64,000 bases of DNA, taken from positions 1 to 64,000 of the forward strand of contig JAIXMO010000077.1 in NCBI GenBank assembly GCA_025677825.1, in the 5' to 3' direction. Shown one piece after another: positions 45,968 to 57,360 of this stretch; the stretch's first letter is position 1, and every line of letters begins with the position of its first letter. Source of the DNA: Helicostylum pulchrum. Lineage: Eukaryota; Mucoromycota; Mucoromycetes; Mucorales; Mucoraceae. Both the position numbers and the translations under genes were made by a program. Under the pieces are notes generated by a model. The model was given only the letters and a program-made list of their open reading frames with translations. It was not told the origin of the DNA and made no database searches.

Positions 45968-46427
45968 GAAATGCATAAAAGACTAGATTGACAGGTAACA
46001 TATTCTCACTAAGACAAGCCTTCTTTTTTCTTTATTGCTTTTGTTTTAAACAACGATTTTTTTTTTTTTTTAATAGTATTGTGCAGTTGTAAAAAAATGT
46101 TTTTTTATCAGTTGGATGTTTCAGAGAAAAATCATTCGTTTAAACTCAATTGATTAATAAAGTGAATACCCCTTATTATTTAAAAAACAAGTATGAAGAA
46201 TACTCTATTTACAAGAACTTTTTTTTTTCTATTTAATGCCCAGCTGTATACAAAACGTATTTTGTATAAACTGACGGGGTAGTTCAAGTTGTATGGATCG
46301 GGACAAGGGGACTACTTATTTTTAGAGAGAATAAAAAATAAAAAAAACTTGCAACCTTCTCTCTTTTTTCTTTATCTTTCATCAACCCCTTCCCTTCTTT
46401 TTAATATATACTCTCCTTTCTCATATC
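44926..46427. other. Intergenic region with long homopolymers
   Basis: Contains a 43-base A run (45297-45339) and a 37-base A run near 45930-45966. A 40-codon orphan peptide is listed separately. Pyrimidine-rich sequence before 46428 likely forms the bHLH gene leader. No complete gene seen. Confidence 0.5.
45445..45567 (+). pseudogene. Orphan 40-codon coding-like fragment
   Basis: After a TTTTTTAG acceptor-like site the plus strand reads VFGDVRISLINTDANTGIID, continues SADNLITPYRILIIKDRSIV and stops at TGA (45565-45567). Composition and the final stop look like a real protein end, but nothing upstream continues it. I do not recognise the family. Confidence 0.3.
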
Positions 46428-47196
46428 ATGTCAAATTATAGTAGACAAACATACAACAGTGTACCAATGTTACATGACCCACCGGTAGTATACGGAAACC
46501 TTCCTCAACAATACTATCCTATTATGCAATACCATTCTCGATCAAATATCATGTACCAGCAACCTCAAATATACTACCAAAACGAATTAATGGTAAAGCG
46601 TAATGATTCACCTATCCATAATTCACCGCCTACACCTCCAATTCAATCACAATTGGTTACTACTCCTTTAACTCCACCACCACCACCACCTTCTACCGAA
46701 GACCGTGTAAAAAAAACTATTGCTCGTGCTAATGCAATCCCTGCTGAATTCTATCAAACTGAATTTCTTGAATACTCTAAAAAAAGTTATGATTTTCAAC
46801 ATCAATCCAATAGAAAGAGAAAGAGAGCAGTAAGTGATGATAGTGATTTACAATGTAAAAAATCATTTCAAGATTCCGAAGAGTACGTTTTTTTTTTTTT
46901 TTTACTTAAATTTTTTGTAATTAATTTTTTTTTTTTTTTGTAGGTGTTTAAATACAAATGAATTGCGTCGTCAAATTCATATTCAATCAGAACAAAAGAG
47001 ACGTGCTCAAATTAAAGATGGTTTCGATATATTAAAGAGCCATTTACCTGGCTGTAATAATAAGAAACTAAGTAAAGCGGCTTTATTAACGAGAACAGTA
47101 CAACAATTAGAACATATGAAAAAAGTACAATCCGAATTATTAGCTGAAGTAGAACGTCTGGTAGAAGAAAACGCAAATTTAAAAATGCTTCAATAA
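46428..47196 (+). CDS. bHLH (Mlx-like) transcription factor
   Basis: Two exons, 46428-46882 and 46944-47196 (GA/G junction), encode 235 residues. Residues 1-150 are disordered, rich in Tyr, Gln and Pro, with a basic RKRKRA motif. The bHLH lies at about 157-212: basic region RRQIHIQSEQKRRAQI with the H-E-R triad that reads CANNTG E-boxes (class B, CACGTG-type), helix 1 GFDILKSHLPG, loop NNKK, helix 2 LSKAALLTRTVQQLEHM. A short leucine-zipper-like tail (LLAEVERLVEENANL) follows. The helix sequences most resemble animal Mlx and related fungal regulators. Targets are not predicted. Confidence 0.85.
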
Positions 47197-47335
47197 AAAA
47201 AACAGGTTGTATTACCTATTTTATGTGTTTGTTTGTTTATACAAAACAAGAAAACAGATGTAGTATTTTTTTTTCTCTCTCTCTTTTTCCCTTTTTCCAC
47301 GTTCTTTTTCTCTTTCTGTAAAAAAAAAAAAAAAA

Positions 47336-48265
47336 ATGATACAATTACTTTTTTTATTACTGTTGTTATTACCGTTTCAGAGTCACCAAGATTGTTCATT
47401 TCTTAGTGGACAAGGTTGTTTAAACGGTATATGTAAATATTGTGCCATGTGTATTACAACAGACTGTATATTAGCTACACCCTATTCTACAGGAGACAAT
47501 GAGGGTTCAACATGCGCTGTGACCCATCAAAATGAAGGGTACGACTTTTATAATTATTGTCTATCATCAGGTACCGATAGTGACGGAGGTAAATTTTATT
47601 GTATTTTATTTATTTTGTATATGAAAAAGATAGATACAAGTTTTTATTTTATTTTTATAAACGTGTGTGTAGATAATTGTGATACCAGTACCCAATGTTA
47701 TCAATATAGACAAGGGAATGTCTCATACGCAATGCATGCCTGGGATAACCTGATGTGTGACCAGGACAGTTGTTCATTGATCAATGCAGATGGAACTCAA
47801 CCCAGTATTCCTATACCAATCGGAAACACTTCACACCCTACTGCAGGTACCGGAAGTGGTAACAGTCGCAAAAAAGAACATGGGAAAGAGAAGGAAAAGA
47901 ACAATACGGTTATTATAGTCGTTACGTCAGTATGTACATTTATATCCATTATAATGATGGTGTTATTTGGTCGTATTTTACTTTCTAAATTCTTGTGTTT
48001 CGGTATATGCTCAAAAAATAATGAAACCATAATACAACCTACAGCACCTCCTTCATTTCAATCGGAAATGGTAATGCGATCAAATAATAGCAGTGATCTA
48101 CCTGCTTACCCGAATCGAGAACCTTCTCCGCCAAAGTATCAAGAAGCTATAGTGACACAGATACGTGGTATTGATCATCACCCATCCACTAGTACACAAT
48201 CAAATATTTTGTATCAAAGTAATGACACTCCAGAAGATTGGGCTACACAAACTATTCGACATTAA
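47336..48265 (+). CDS. Type I membrane protein with Cys-rich ectodomain and PPxY tail
   Basis: Two exons, 47336-47588 and 47673-48265, encode 281 residues. A strong signal peptide (MIQLLFLLLLLLPFQS) is followed by a Cys-rich ectodomain of about 115 residues (CSFLSGQGCLNGICKYC, CDTSTQCYQY). A charged linker, one TM helix (about residues 161-187, IIVVTSVCTFISIIMMVLFG) and a Pro/Ser-rich cytosolic tail with SPPKYQEA (a PPxY motif) complete it. PPxY in membrane tails usually recruits Rsp5/Nedd4-type WW-domain ubiquitin ligases, so it may be an Rsp5 adaptor or a ligase-regulated surface protein. It starts 140 bp after the bHLH stop. No family name can be assigned. Confidence 0.75.
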   Translation: MIQLLFLLLLLLPFQSHQDCSFLSGQGCLNGICKYCAMCITTDCILATPYSTGDNEGSTCAVTHQNEGYDFYNYCLSSGTDSDGGKFYCILFILYMKKIDTSFYFIFINVCVDNCDTSTQCYQYRQGNVSYAMHAWDNLMCDQDSCSLINADGTQPSIPIPIGNTSHPTAGTGSGNSRKKEHGKEKEKNNTVIIVVTSVCTFISIIMMVLFGRILLSKFLCFGICSKNNETIIQPTAPPSFQSEMVMRSNNSSDLPAYPNREPSPPKYQEAIVTQIRGIDHHPSTSTQSNILYQSNDTPEDWATQTIRH

Positions 48266-48450
48266 AAAAAAAAAAAAAAAAAAAACGTCAAAGGCCATTA
48301 ACCAACTCCTTGAACCCCCCTTAAATTTGATTTTTATATGTAAGTGTATTACTATGAACCAAGGGACATCATCGCGTATATAAATAATTGTTATTGTCTT
48401 AATTATTATTTATTTATTTTTTTCTTTTTTCCTTTTTTTTTTTTTACATA

Positions 48451-48993
48451 ATGAAAGAAATAAAACCAACATTAAACATAACTCGTCAATCAGTCATTCA
48501 TTATACCTTTTTTACAACTTTATTAATTTTAATAATAATATTACCAATACTCTATACTCAAACTGGCTCTCCACCTTATTGGGCAATTTGTATCATATTT
48601 GGTTTATTGTTACTATTTTATATTTTGTATATAGTACGTACTTTTTTTATATTATTTTTTCAGTGTACTAACTCTTTTTAAAAAAAGTTGACTCTTTATA
48701 CTTTAAAAAGTACTTCAAATCAACAAGACTCGAATCAACCTGATCAAGAAGAGATTATACGTTTACAAAATAATAATAATAGTTTACACAGTCATGACCC
48801 TTCAACAGTATATAACCCTTCTACTGTTGGTATCCCACCAAGTTCCTTTTTAGCACCTACAATACAAGCTTCTATTCGATCTTCTAGTTTGGATTATACT
48901 CCTCCTCCTCCAGCTTATCAGGACATGATTTACCCACCTTCTTATCGCTCTACTAATTCAACCAAAGACGATACTGTTTCTGTAGTATATTAA
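48451..48993 (+). CDS. Small two-TM membrane protein with two PPxY motifs
   Basis: Two exons, 48451-48633 and 48688-48993, encode 162 residues. The intron is 54 bp with donor GTACGT and a clear GTACTAAC branch site. The N-terminal third has two hydrophobic helices (FFTTLLILIIILPILY and WAICIIFGLLLLFYILYIV) with no cleavable signal. The cytosolic tail is Asn/Ser-rich and holds PPPPAYQDM and YPPSYRS, i.e. PPAY and PPSY. Two PPxY motifs in a short tail are typical of Rsp5 adaptors. It lies 185 bp downstream of another PPxY membrane protein on the same strand. Confidence 0.75.
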
Positions 48994-50516
48994 GTCGTGT
49001 AAATAAATTTCTTCTCTCGCATATACATATGTTTTTTTTTTCTTGTGCCGTTTTAAAAAAAAAGTCGGACATGTTGATGGAGACCCTTCAAATAGAATCG
49101 ACATTGTGTCGAAAGCCGAAAATATAAACAATAATTAAAATATTCTAAAAATTTTAAGGTCTGCGAGACCTGGAAGTAACAGGATAAACAAAAAAGTGTG
49201 CACATATAAAACCCCAGTTTGGTGGAATTACAACTATCCTAAAAAAACTAGTTTGTATTTTAAAAAAAAAGTTACACACTGGGTATTCCGTTTTTTTTTT
49301 TAAGTTTTAGCTTTCACACTATAAACGAGTTTTATTAATTTTTGGTCACGGAATTAATGAGAAACAGGAGAGGGGAGGTTGCTGATCTTGCGGCAGTAAA
49401 CTTTTGCACATGAACTTTTTTTGACATCCCTAAACCTAACGATTTAATTGGAAATGTTTTGTTGTTGCCTATACAATTTCTTTTGTAAAACCGCCTTTTT
49501 TTTAATCACTTCTAACCAAGAGGGTCAACCCAAGGTAAAGCATCTTTAGTTAATATTAAAATGACGTGAATCTGTGCTCCTATTATCACTGTAATAAATT
49601 AAAATACACCGTCTTTTTTTTTTTTTTTTTTTTTTTTTGAGGGGATCGTAAAACAATGTATACGTATCATGGCATCATGAAAACTTTGACCATGCACCAG
49701 CTTTTTAATCCGTACTTGGATTGCCCGCTGGTTTTTTTTTTCGGAGGACATAACATCGCTTTAATTGTAAGTATATAATAAAAACATTAATGTAACTCGG
49801 GAAAGGATGTAGATCTCGAGAATAATGTAGGTATTTAAAGTCGTCTTTATTTAGTTTGGAAAGTAAAAGACAATGCTATCAGTTTATAGTGTGGTTCGCA
49901 CGAAAAAGCGCTTACTGTGTTTACGCTAGACTACATCTACTAATAACTGTATAATACACCCCTTAATAGAGTCACTATTATAATTACAATTAGCCCGCAA
50001 GACAACGTCGCACATAACATGTGGATGTGCTAATCGATCACGTAGGGTTTCCACTCTATTAATACGAGCTAGATTTTACTTAATTATAAAAGAAGCTTTA
50101 TTATTACTCCTCTCTGGAATTTATACCTGCTAGCTGATAGCGTGCATTGTGACGATCACAACAGGAACCAAATACCTCACTAATAGAGTAAGCTGTCGAG
50201 AGTTGAATTGCATGGATTTAACTTAACAGTTTCATGCTTTTTTTACGAGCGAGTAATGTCAATTCGCTTCTTAATAAGTGCTACTTTTTGCAAGAAAAAA
50301 AAAGCTACAACTGCTGGGTACACATACACATTTTTTTTAATAAAGAGGTCGTTGACATTTTATTATTTTTTGACAGGTGAGGGAGGACGTCCTGAAAAGG
50401 CCTGCCAAAATTGTGGTGGAACGTGACTTGTAAAACGACCCCAGGTGGGCCCTTTTTTTTCTTTTTTTTTTTTTTTACATATATTATTTTTTTACTTCTA
50501 CATAATAAATAATAAA
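48994..50516. other. Intergenic region upstream of uL4m
   Basis: About 1.5 kb with a 30-T run near 49612 and many shorter runs. A 100-bp TTAA-bounded inverted repeat is listed separately. A short frame near 50389-50426 (VREDVLKRPAKIVVERDL) may be a relic, but nothing supports a gene. Confidence 0.45.
49963..50062. repeat. 100-bp segment bounded by inverted TTAATAGAGT / ACTCTATTAA
   Basis: The 10-bp termini are perfect inverted repeats exactly 100 bp end to end. Each outer end is TTAA. A related CTAATAGAGT occurs at about 50177. It could be a tiny MITE or chance in AT-rich DNA. Confidence 0.3.
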
Positions 50517-51462
50517 ATGTCATTTGTGAAAACATTGGCTAACGCTTCCACTTTAATAAAGGTACTCAATTAGTTCTTCAATTTTAGAATCGACTATAGA
50601 CCAGCTTTTTTTTATTATTCTACGTTAAATAAAAAAAAGAGAGAGAGAGCAATGTAATTAATTATACCCTGGTTCATTTTAGGCTTCTGCTCCTATCCAA
50701 CAAAGAGCCTTTGCATCAGCTGTCGAAACCAGTACCAAAGGTATATATTAAAACCCAAAAAGATTACAAAAACGTGTAAACCTAGTTTGAATTAAAAAAA
50801 AAAGAAAACGATTAGCTTTCCCTACCAAGATTCAAGCTTTCCTTCGTGATTTTAAAACCAATGAGCCAGTTTCATTAATCGACCTTGACAAGAGTGTTTT
50901 CGGCGCACCTATTCGTCGAGATATTCTTCACCGTGTCGTTGTATGGCAAAGAGATGGTATGCGTCAAGGCACAGCCTCGACCAAGAGCCGTTCTGATATT
51001 CGCGGTAGTGGTAGAAAGGTGGCACCTCAAAAGGGTCGTGGTAAAGCAAGACAAGGTGATAACAAGGCACCTCATATTACAGGTGGTGGTGTTGCCTTCG
51101 GTCCTAAACCTAGAGATCACAGCACAGAATTGCCTAGAAAGGTACAAGAGTTTGGTCTTCGAGTTGCTTTAAGTGCTAAATACGCTCAAGATCAATTGAT
51201 TGTGGTTGAATCCCTTCAAGATCTCGATTCGCCCAAGACTCGCGATCTCTTACAGATTTTGGAAGGTGCTTATGGGTCACCCAAGACTTTAGTCGTTATT
51301 GAGGATTGTAACATAAACTTGGAATTGGCCGCTCGTAATATCCCCAACTGCGAAGTCATTCATGTTGAAGAAACCAACGTTTTGGATTTAATGACTTATG
51401 ATCAATTGATTATTGAAAAGAGTGCTATTGAAACATTAGAACAAGCCCTTAAACCAGAATAA
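50517..51462 (+). CDS. Mitochondrial ribosomal protein uL4m
   Basis: Three exons, 50517-50561, 50683-50740 and 50816-51462, encode 249 residues. The N-terminus (MSFVKTLANASTLIK ... QQRAFASAV) is an amphipathic presequence with an RAFA-type cleavage region. The mature part has the L4 signature: VFGAPIRRDILHRVVVWQRD, then the loop RQGTASTKSRSDIRGSGRK and PQKGRGKARQG, and PRDHSTELPRKV. This loop lines the exit tunnel of the large subunit. The yeast equivalent is Yml6/MRPL4. Length and motif order fit well. Confidence 0.93.
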
Positions 51463-51695
51463 ATTTGTACAAAAAAAAATCTCACTTCTTAGATATAATA
51501 AAAAAAAAATAATAAAAAACTTTGTGTATTCATACTTTATTTTTATTTTCTTTTTAAACCTTTACTGTCAAAACATAAGACAACAAAAACAAAAAAAAAC
51601 AAAAAAAGGTATGAAAAAATATTATTCTACATGTTTTATTTTTTTTTTTTTCTTTTTTTCTTTTTTTTTTTATAAAAAAGACTAAGCTTTTTTTT

Positions 51696-53836
51696 TTACC
51701 AGCCGGCACCGTTAGAAGCACTGGGTGGTTCACCCCAACCACCGGCAGAAACAGGTGGAGCCTCTCCCCAACCACCAGGAGCAGGTGCAGCAGCGGGAGT
51801 AGGAGCAGGAGCAGGAGCAGAGGCAGCAGGAGCAGCAGCGGGTGCGCCCCAACCACCGGCGGCGGAAGCAGGAGCAGCAGCAGCAGGAGCTCCCCATCCA
51901 CCGGCGGCAGGTGCGGGAGCGGCAGCTTCAGGAGCAGGTGCACCCCATCCACCAGCGGCAGGAGCGGGAGCAGCAGCTTCGGGAGCACCCCAACCAGATG
52001 ATGTGGCGGGAGCAGTAGCGGCAACAGGAGCAGCGGGTTCAGCGGCACCCCATCCACCACCGGTAGAAGGAGCAGCGGGGGCAGCAGGTTCAGCGGCACC
52101 CCATCCACCGGTAGAAGGAGCAGCGGCGGCAGCAGGTTCAGAAGCCCCCCAGCCGGCGGTAGCAGAAGAATCCCAGTTAGCGGTATCTAAGGCAGATGTA
52201 TCTTCAGTAGGTTGAGCGCTATAGCTATCGTATCCACCAGCGTCACCACCGGCACCTTCTTCACCCTTAGGAGCATGACATCTGAAACAATCAGTTCTGA
52301 AAGCATAGTTGACAGCAGAACAACTATAAAATAAAAATAAAAAAACGCGTTAATTTACCCAGTTATATACAAAAACTCATTTTTTTTAAAAAAAAAATAA
52401 CTTACCCAGAACAATCCCAATCACCATCACGTCTAGGAGGACGTTCACGTCTTTCACCACCGGCATCACCACCAGCACCTTCAGGTCTAGCAGCGTTACA
52501 CTTGAAGCATTCATAACGAGAAGCAAAGTTAGAGATGGAACATTCAGGACAATCCCAATCTCCGGGACGACTAGTGTTGTTACGTCTTTCACCACCGGCA
52601 TCGCCACCAGCACCTTCGGGTCTAGCAGCATGACACTTGAAACATTCGTAACGAGAGGCAAAGTTAGAAATGGAACATTCGGGACAATTCCAATCGCCAG
52701 GACGACCGGTGTTACCACCGGTGTTACCACCTTCCCAAGCACCGTCAGCAGCACCAGTACCTTCAGCGTTGTTAAAACCTTGAGGGGCACCGGGGGCAGT
52801 TCTCTCCATAGGAACATACTCTTGACCAGCATAACTAGGAGCTTCAACTTCATTATCATCAAGTTCATCATCCCAAGTAGTATCTTCGGAAACATATTGT
52901 TGAAGGAAATCAGGAATTTCTTGCTTACATTCCTTTAACAACTTTGTCAATTGAGGAGCCAAGAGCCCACTTCTGTCGTTGTAGAAAGAAGTAGCCAAAC
53001 CAGATTTACCGACACGGGCAGTACGACCGATACGATGGATATATTCATCCATATCTTGAGGCATATCGTAATTGATAACATGCATGACGTTACGAATATC
53101 GATACCACGAGCAGCAACAGCGGTGGCGACGAGGATAGGACACTTACCTCTCTTGAAGGCAAGGAGAGCATCTTCTCTTTCCATTTGAGTACGATCACCA
53201 TGGATAGATGTAGAGGGGAAACTACGTTCGAAAAGGAAATGATCCAAACTATCAGCACTTCTCTTGGTTTCAACAAAGATCAAAGTACGACTAGGGGGTT
53301 GAGCATTGAGCAAAGTACGGAGAGCTTCTCTCTTCTCGTCTTCTTCAACATACATGATCTTTTGAGTAATGGAATCAGAAGTACCACCAACACGACCAAC
53401 TCTCAAAAAGAGATAATCTTGACGCAAGAAATCACGAGCTAAAGAACGAATGGCTCTGGGGAAAGTAGCAGAGAATAAAAGAGTTTGTCTGTCAGCAGGC
53501 ATGTCATGCTTGGTAATAAGGTTACGGATGATAGATTCAAAACCCATATCCAACATACGATCGGCTTCATCAAGAATAAGATACTTTACTCTGCTAAGAC
53601 CAATCTTACCACGGTTAATGAAATCCATAAGACGACCAGGAGCAGCAGCTAAAACATCACAACCTCTTTCAAGTTGACGAAGTTGACCCATAGAATCAGC
53701 ACCACCATAGACAGCACTTTTTTTTAAAAAAAAAAGAGAGGGGGAAGGATGGGATTAATTTATTTTGTTTTATCACACCCTTTTTTTTTTAATAAACTTA
53801 CCAAGGTCTCAAACAACTTCTATAAGTAAACTAATG

Positions 53837-53889
<53 letters not shown>

Positions 53890-54796
53890 TAAATGCGTAT
53901 TCTCTCCTATTCTATTTTTTGCATTGTGTTACTTACTCTTCTACATTCATCAAAGATTTGAGAACAGAGTTCACGAGTGGGAGCAATAATAAGGACAAGG
54001 GGTTCAGCTTTATATTGTCTGGTCTCATAAGGAGCAGGACGAGGCTTTTGGAGTTCCTTGGCAGATGTGAAAAGAGCAGATAAGGTAGGGATCAAGAAAG
54101 CAGCAGTCTTACCAGAACCTAAAAAAAAAAAATGAGCACAGTGTCAAAAATAAATAAAAAATAGACGTGTGTACATACCAGTTTGAGCACATGCCATCAA
54201 ATCTTTACCAGCAGTGACAATAGGGATAGAATAGGTCTAAAATAAAAAATAAAAATTGATGTCAAAATAATACACTTGAATAGTTTTTATTTTGACTTAC
54301 TTGGACAGGTGTAGGAGCAGTATAACGTGCCAATCTGACGTTCTCCTTCATGACAGGGTTAAGGTCTGCTTCTTCGAACTAATAGGTCATAAAAAAATAA
54401 TAAAAAAATCAATATCTGGTTTACATGTAACAGAAAAACAAAGAAAATTTTTTTGTAGTTTAAAAAAGAAATACTTACGCTCTTAATAGGATTAGGACAG
54501 TTACCACGTTCAACACGAACAGGAATCTTTTCATACTTGGAGAAATCAAGTTGAGTTTGTTGTTCAGCAGAATTCTCTTCAAAGAGTTCAGATTCAAGAG
54601 CAGAGTCGCGAGGAGCCATACCTTGATCGTCTACAGCATTTTCATTAAACTCATAACGTGCACGGTTAGATGCCCAGTTATAGTTTCTGTGTTGCAATTG
54701 CTCTTCAGTAGGTTCAGGACGAGGAGGACGAGACTCATACTCACTAGGACGTGATTCAGACGCAAAGTCAGCACCGGCGTTAGGATCCCAAGACAT
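51696..54796 (-). CDS. Ded1/DDX3-type DEAD-box helicase with three RanBP2 zinc fingers and a WG-repeat tail
   Basis: Multi-exon gene (first exon 54796-54479; last long exons end at the stop 51696), roughly 850-880 residues. Helicase motifs in order: Q motif (YTAPTPVQ), [38 protein letters not shown] and [10 protein letters not shown]. The segment [10 protein letters not shown], then AVYGG, is typical of Ded1. After the core come two near-identical RanBP2-type fingers ([22 protein letters not shown] and the GDWDCPEC copy) and a third variant ([20 protein letters not shown]). An Ala/Pro tail follows with about nine GGWG-type repeats and a final GAGW. Ded1 acts in translation initiation and RNP granules. 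The tail resembles GW/WG Argonaute-hook regions. One intron holds a 50-base T run. Confidence 0.9.
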
Positions 54797-54975
54797 TTTT
54801 TAGGTTTTTTAAAAAGGTGTTTTTTTTTGACAAACGAAAAAAAAAAAAGAAAGGCGAAAAAAAGTACTTTCATCAGTTTCTATTTTACAAAAAAAAAATG
54901 GGACGTGACGTACATGCTAGAACTATTCGCGATATGATTTGAGCGGTAGTTTAAAGAGCATAGAAGTTTTTTATT

Positions 54976-56576
54976 TTACACTAGCAAGTTTGCAAATATA
55001 TCACTTGGAGTAATATGAGTTGCAGGAATATCAGCATTTAATAGTAAAAATTGGTCAATAGATATTGATAGTTGATGCCAATTTGAAGTATCAAATTTAG
55101 TATGATTAAATGGTAATAGTACAAATGGTTCAGTTGTAGGTAAATTTGTTAATGTAAATAGTCTAGTTGTAGAAGCAGATACAATGCCTTTAATCTTCGA
55201 ATACGTACGCATATGGTCCGCAACTTCAGCTCTTCTTGCAACAATATATTCAGTTACTTCTCTACCGAGTGGTACAGAGTAAGCTAATTGGTCGTGAATC
55301 GACTGTAATACTTGGCATAATTGTAAAGCACTAGGTCTATTCTCCGGTTTTGGTTCTAAACAAGAAATGTATAACCTTTGATACCAATCTGGTAAACCTG
55401 GTACAGTTTCAATTCTATATGCATTATCATTTTGTTGTTGTCCAGCATCTAATAACACATCCGGTGAAGGGAAAATCACTTTACTCACAAGTTGCCAGAT
55501 AATAATACCTAAGCTGTAAATATCTGATTTCTCTGTATAAACTCCTTTTCTCACTTCTGGTGCAATATAAGGTAATCTACCATAAACTGCTTTTGTAATG
55601 GCTGTAACTGAAGATGATTCCTTTGAAGGTGTAGAGAATCGATAGTCCACCAAAAAGTAATCGCTGTCTGTACACATGATATTTTTGGGGTGAACATTTC
55701 TGTGACACAATTCTGCCTTGTGTAAATCAGCCAAATTCACAGCTAACCGTAAAATTGTACCAGTAATCGTCTTTAAATCTAGATCTCCCAGCGGTAATTG
55801 TTGCATATGATCTTCTAAATTCCCGTCGTTACTCATCTTCATAACCATCATTAAATCTCCCGTACTTTCACACACTGTTAATCCTTGAAATAAAAGAGGT
55901 AAAAAAGCCTTTGACTGTACAGATATCTTTATATAATGTTAGTTTCAATGTAAACACATACATTTGGATATAGAGAGCTTTACCTCATTTAATATCTTTT
56001 CGTCAATTACTTTTAGTGCCACTTGTAATGGTTGGGTATCATAAGGAGGACGCATGTGAGCACCATAAACAGCAGAAAATCCACCAGCACCAATAAACTG
56101 CATATTAGAAAACCAAGACCAAGGAAACCACTGCATATACTGATCTAAACCTTCTAAATAGATCTGCTTTACTGCTTTTTTTGCACGAGAGTGAGTTGAA
56201 TTAATCATTTGTTCTAAGCCATAATTACTGGCTAAACTTTTATAAGTAAGTTGTTGTCTCCAAATAAAGGTCCAATTCTATTAATTATTATCGTTATTTT
56301 TTGCAGTTTAAATATAATGATTATAAGCATCTTCCTCCTTACCCAAGCATGATTAAATTCAACTCCATTATCATTATAATCTTTACAAATCTCTTGATAT
56401 AATTCTGCCAACTTTTCTCTCATTAAACCAGTATCATTGACTGTTGGAAATAAGTTTTCAAGGTCAAATTCATGAGGATACACTTCAATAAATGTATTCA
56501 TTTTTTGCCTTGTTTGTAATATTAATTCCTCTCCCAGTTGACGAGTATACAAAATTTCGAGTTCCTGCTCATTCAT
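54976..56576 (-). CDS. Protein-kinase-like protein, predicted pseudokinase
   Basis: Three exons, 56576-56343, 56277-55984 and 55914-54976, encode 488 residues. The N-terminal 115 residues are helical and unclassified. The kinase fold starts with IGAGGFSAVYGA and VALKVIDEK (ATP-binding Lys present). It continues to HRNVHPKN, where the catalytic HRD Asp is Asn (residue 249), and VDYRFS, where DFG is DYR. The APE motif (YIAPEVRKG) and the IYSLGIIIWQL helix are intact, as is the C-lobe ending RPSALQLCQVL. About 110 further residues follow. It is likely ATP-binding but catalytically weak or dead. The open frame and good splice sites argue against a simple pseudogene. Confidence 0.8.
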
Positions 56577-56670
56577 TTTGCTGTAAAAATATATGTGTAT
56601 GTGTGAAATAAAGAGGTAGAAAAAGGGAAAAAAAAAGAAAACCTAGTTTTTTTTTTTAATCATAGATAGC

Positions 56671-56740
56671 CGGTCACTCACTTTCAAACTATTGGTTATC
56701 AAAGCATTCGTGTAACTGAGTTTTGAACCATAAACAATCT
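56671..56740 (+). repeat. Diverged direct repeat, copy 1
   Basis: CGGTCACTCACTTTCAAACT, followed by ATTGGTTATC...GTGTAACTGAGTTTTGA. It matches 57361-57430 at most positions, including ATTGGTTAT and CGTGTAACT.AGTTTTGA. Confidence 0.6.
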
Positions 56741-56847
56741 AAATTTACATGCTCCTACTTGAATATTATGCCCCTACTTCTAAGGGTCTTAGCTCTATAA
56801 GACTTGACATGAATACTTCTGTTTAATCAAAGCGTATATATTATATA

Positions 56848-56879
<32 letters not shown>

Positions 56880-57360
56880 AATGTTATTCTTTGTAAATAA
56901 GATATTCCGCTACTTTTTATTAAATGGTTCCATAAGTGAACACGAAAAAAAACCCCGGTTGGTATTGAGTAGTAAGTAAATGTTTAGCATTACAAATATT
57001 TGAAAGGGGTGTGATTAGTAGATAAAAAGTAGAGACTAAATCAATTGAACCTGCTTTTTCGATTTCCATGACATTCCTGACTTTATCTTTTACACTAAAG
57101 AAATGAATAACTACTGATTATTGCGTGAGATGGTAAGCCTTGGGTTATCTACTGTCAGCGCCAGACTGTCAATGTATCCGTTTACCCACAATAACGAAAC
57201 ATGCAGAGTACCGATTACCGAGATGGAAAACCTAAAGGTTACTTTAGCGTCAACCCCCACCTATTCTTTGATTGGAATTTTTTTTTTTTTTTTTACCCCT
57301 TTGTTTATTAAGGTTAAAGAATACTTTTTTTCAGTAACCTGAGTAAAATCTTGTGTAGGG

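Noticed and set aside
51554..52108. Leucine/proline-rich frame overlapping the helicase tail
   Set aside because: It is the WG-repeat region read in another frame on the same strand; no start context or domains.
52386..53677. Valine/leucine- or threonine-rich frames antisense or out of frame to the DEAD-box gene
   Set aside because: Repetitive composition comes from the zinc-finger and Gly-rich coding DNA read in the wrong frame.
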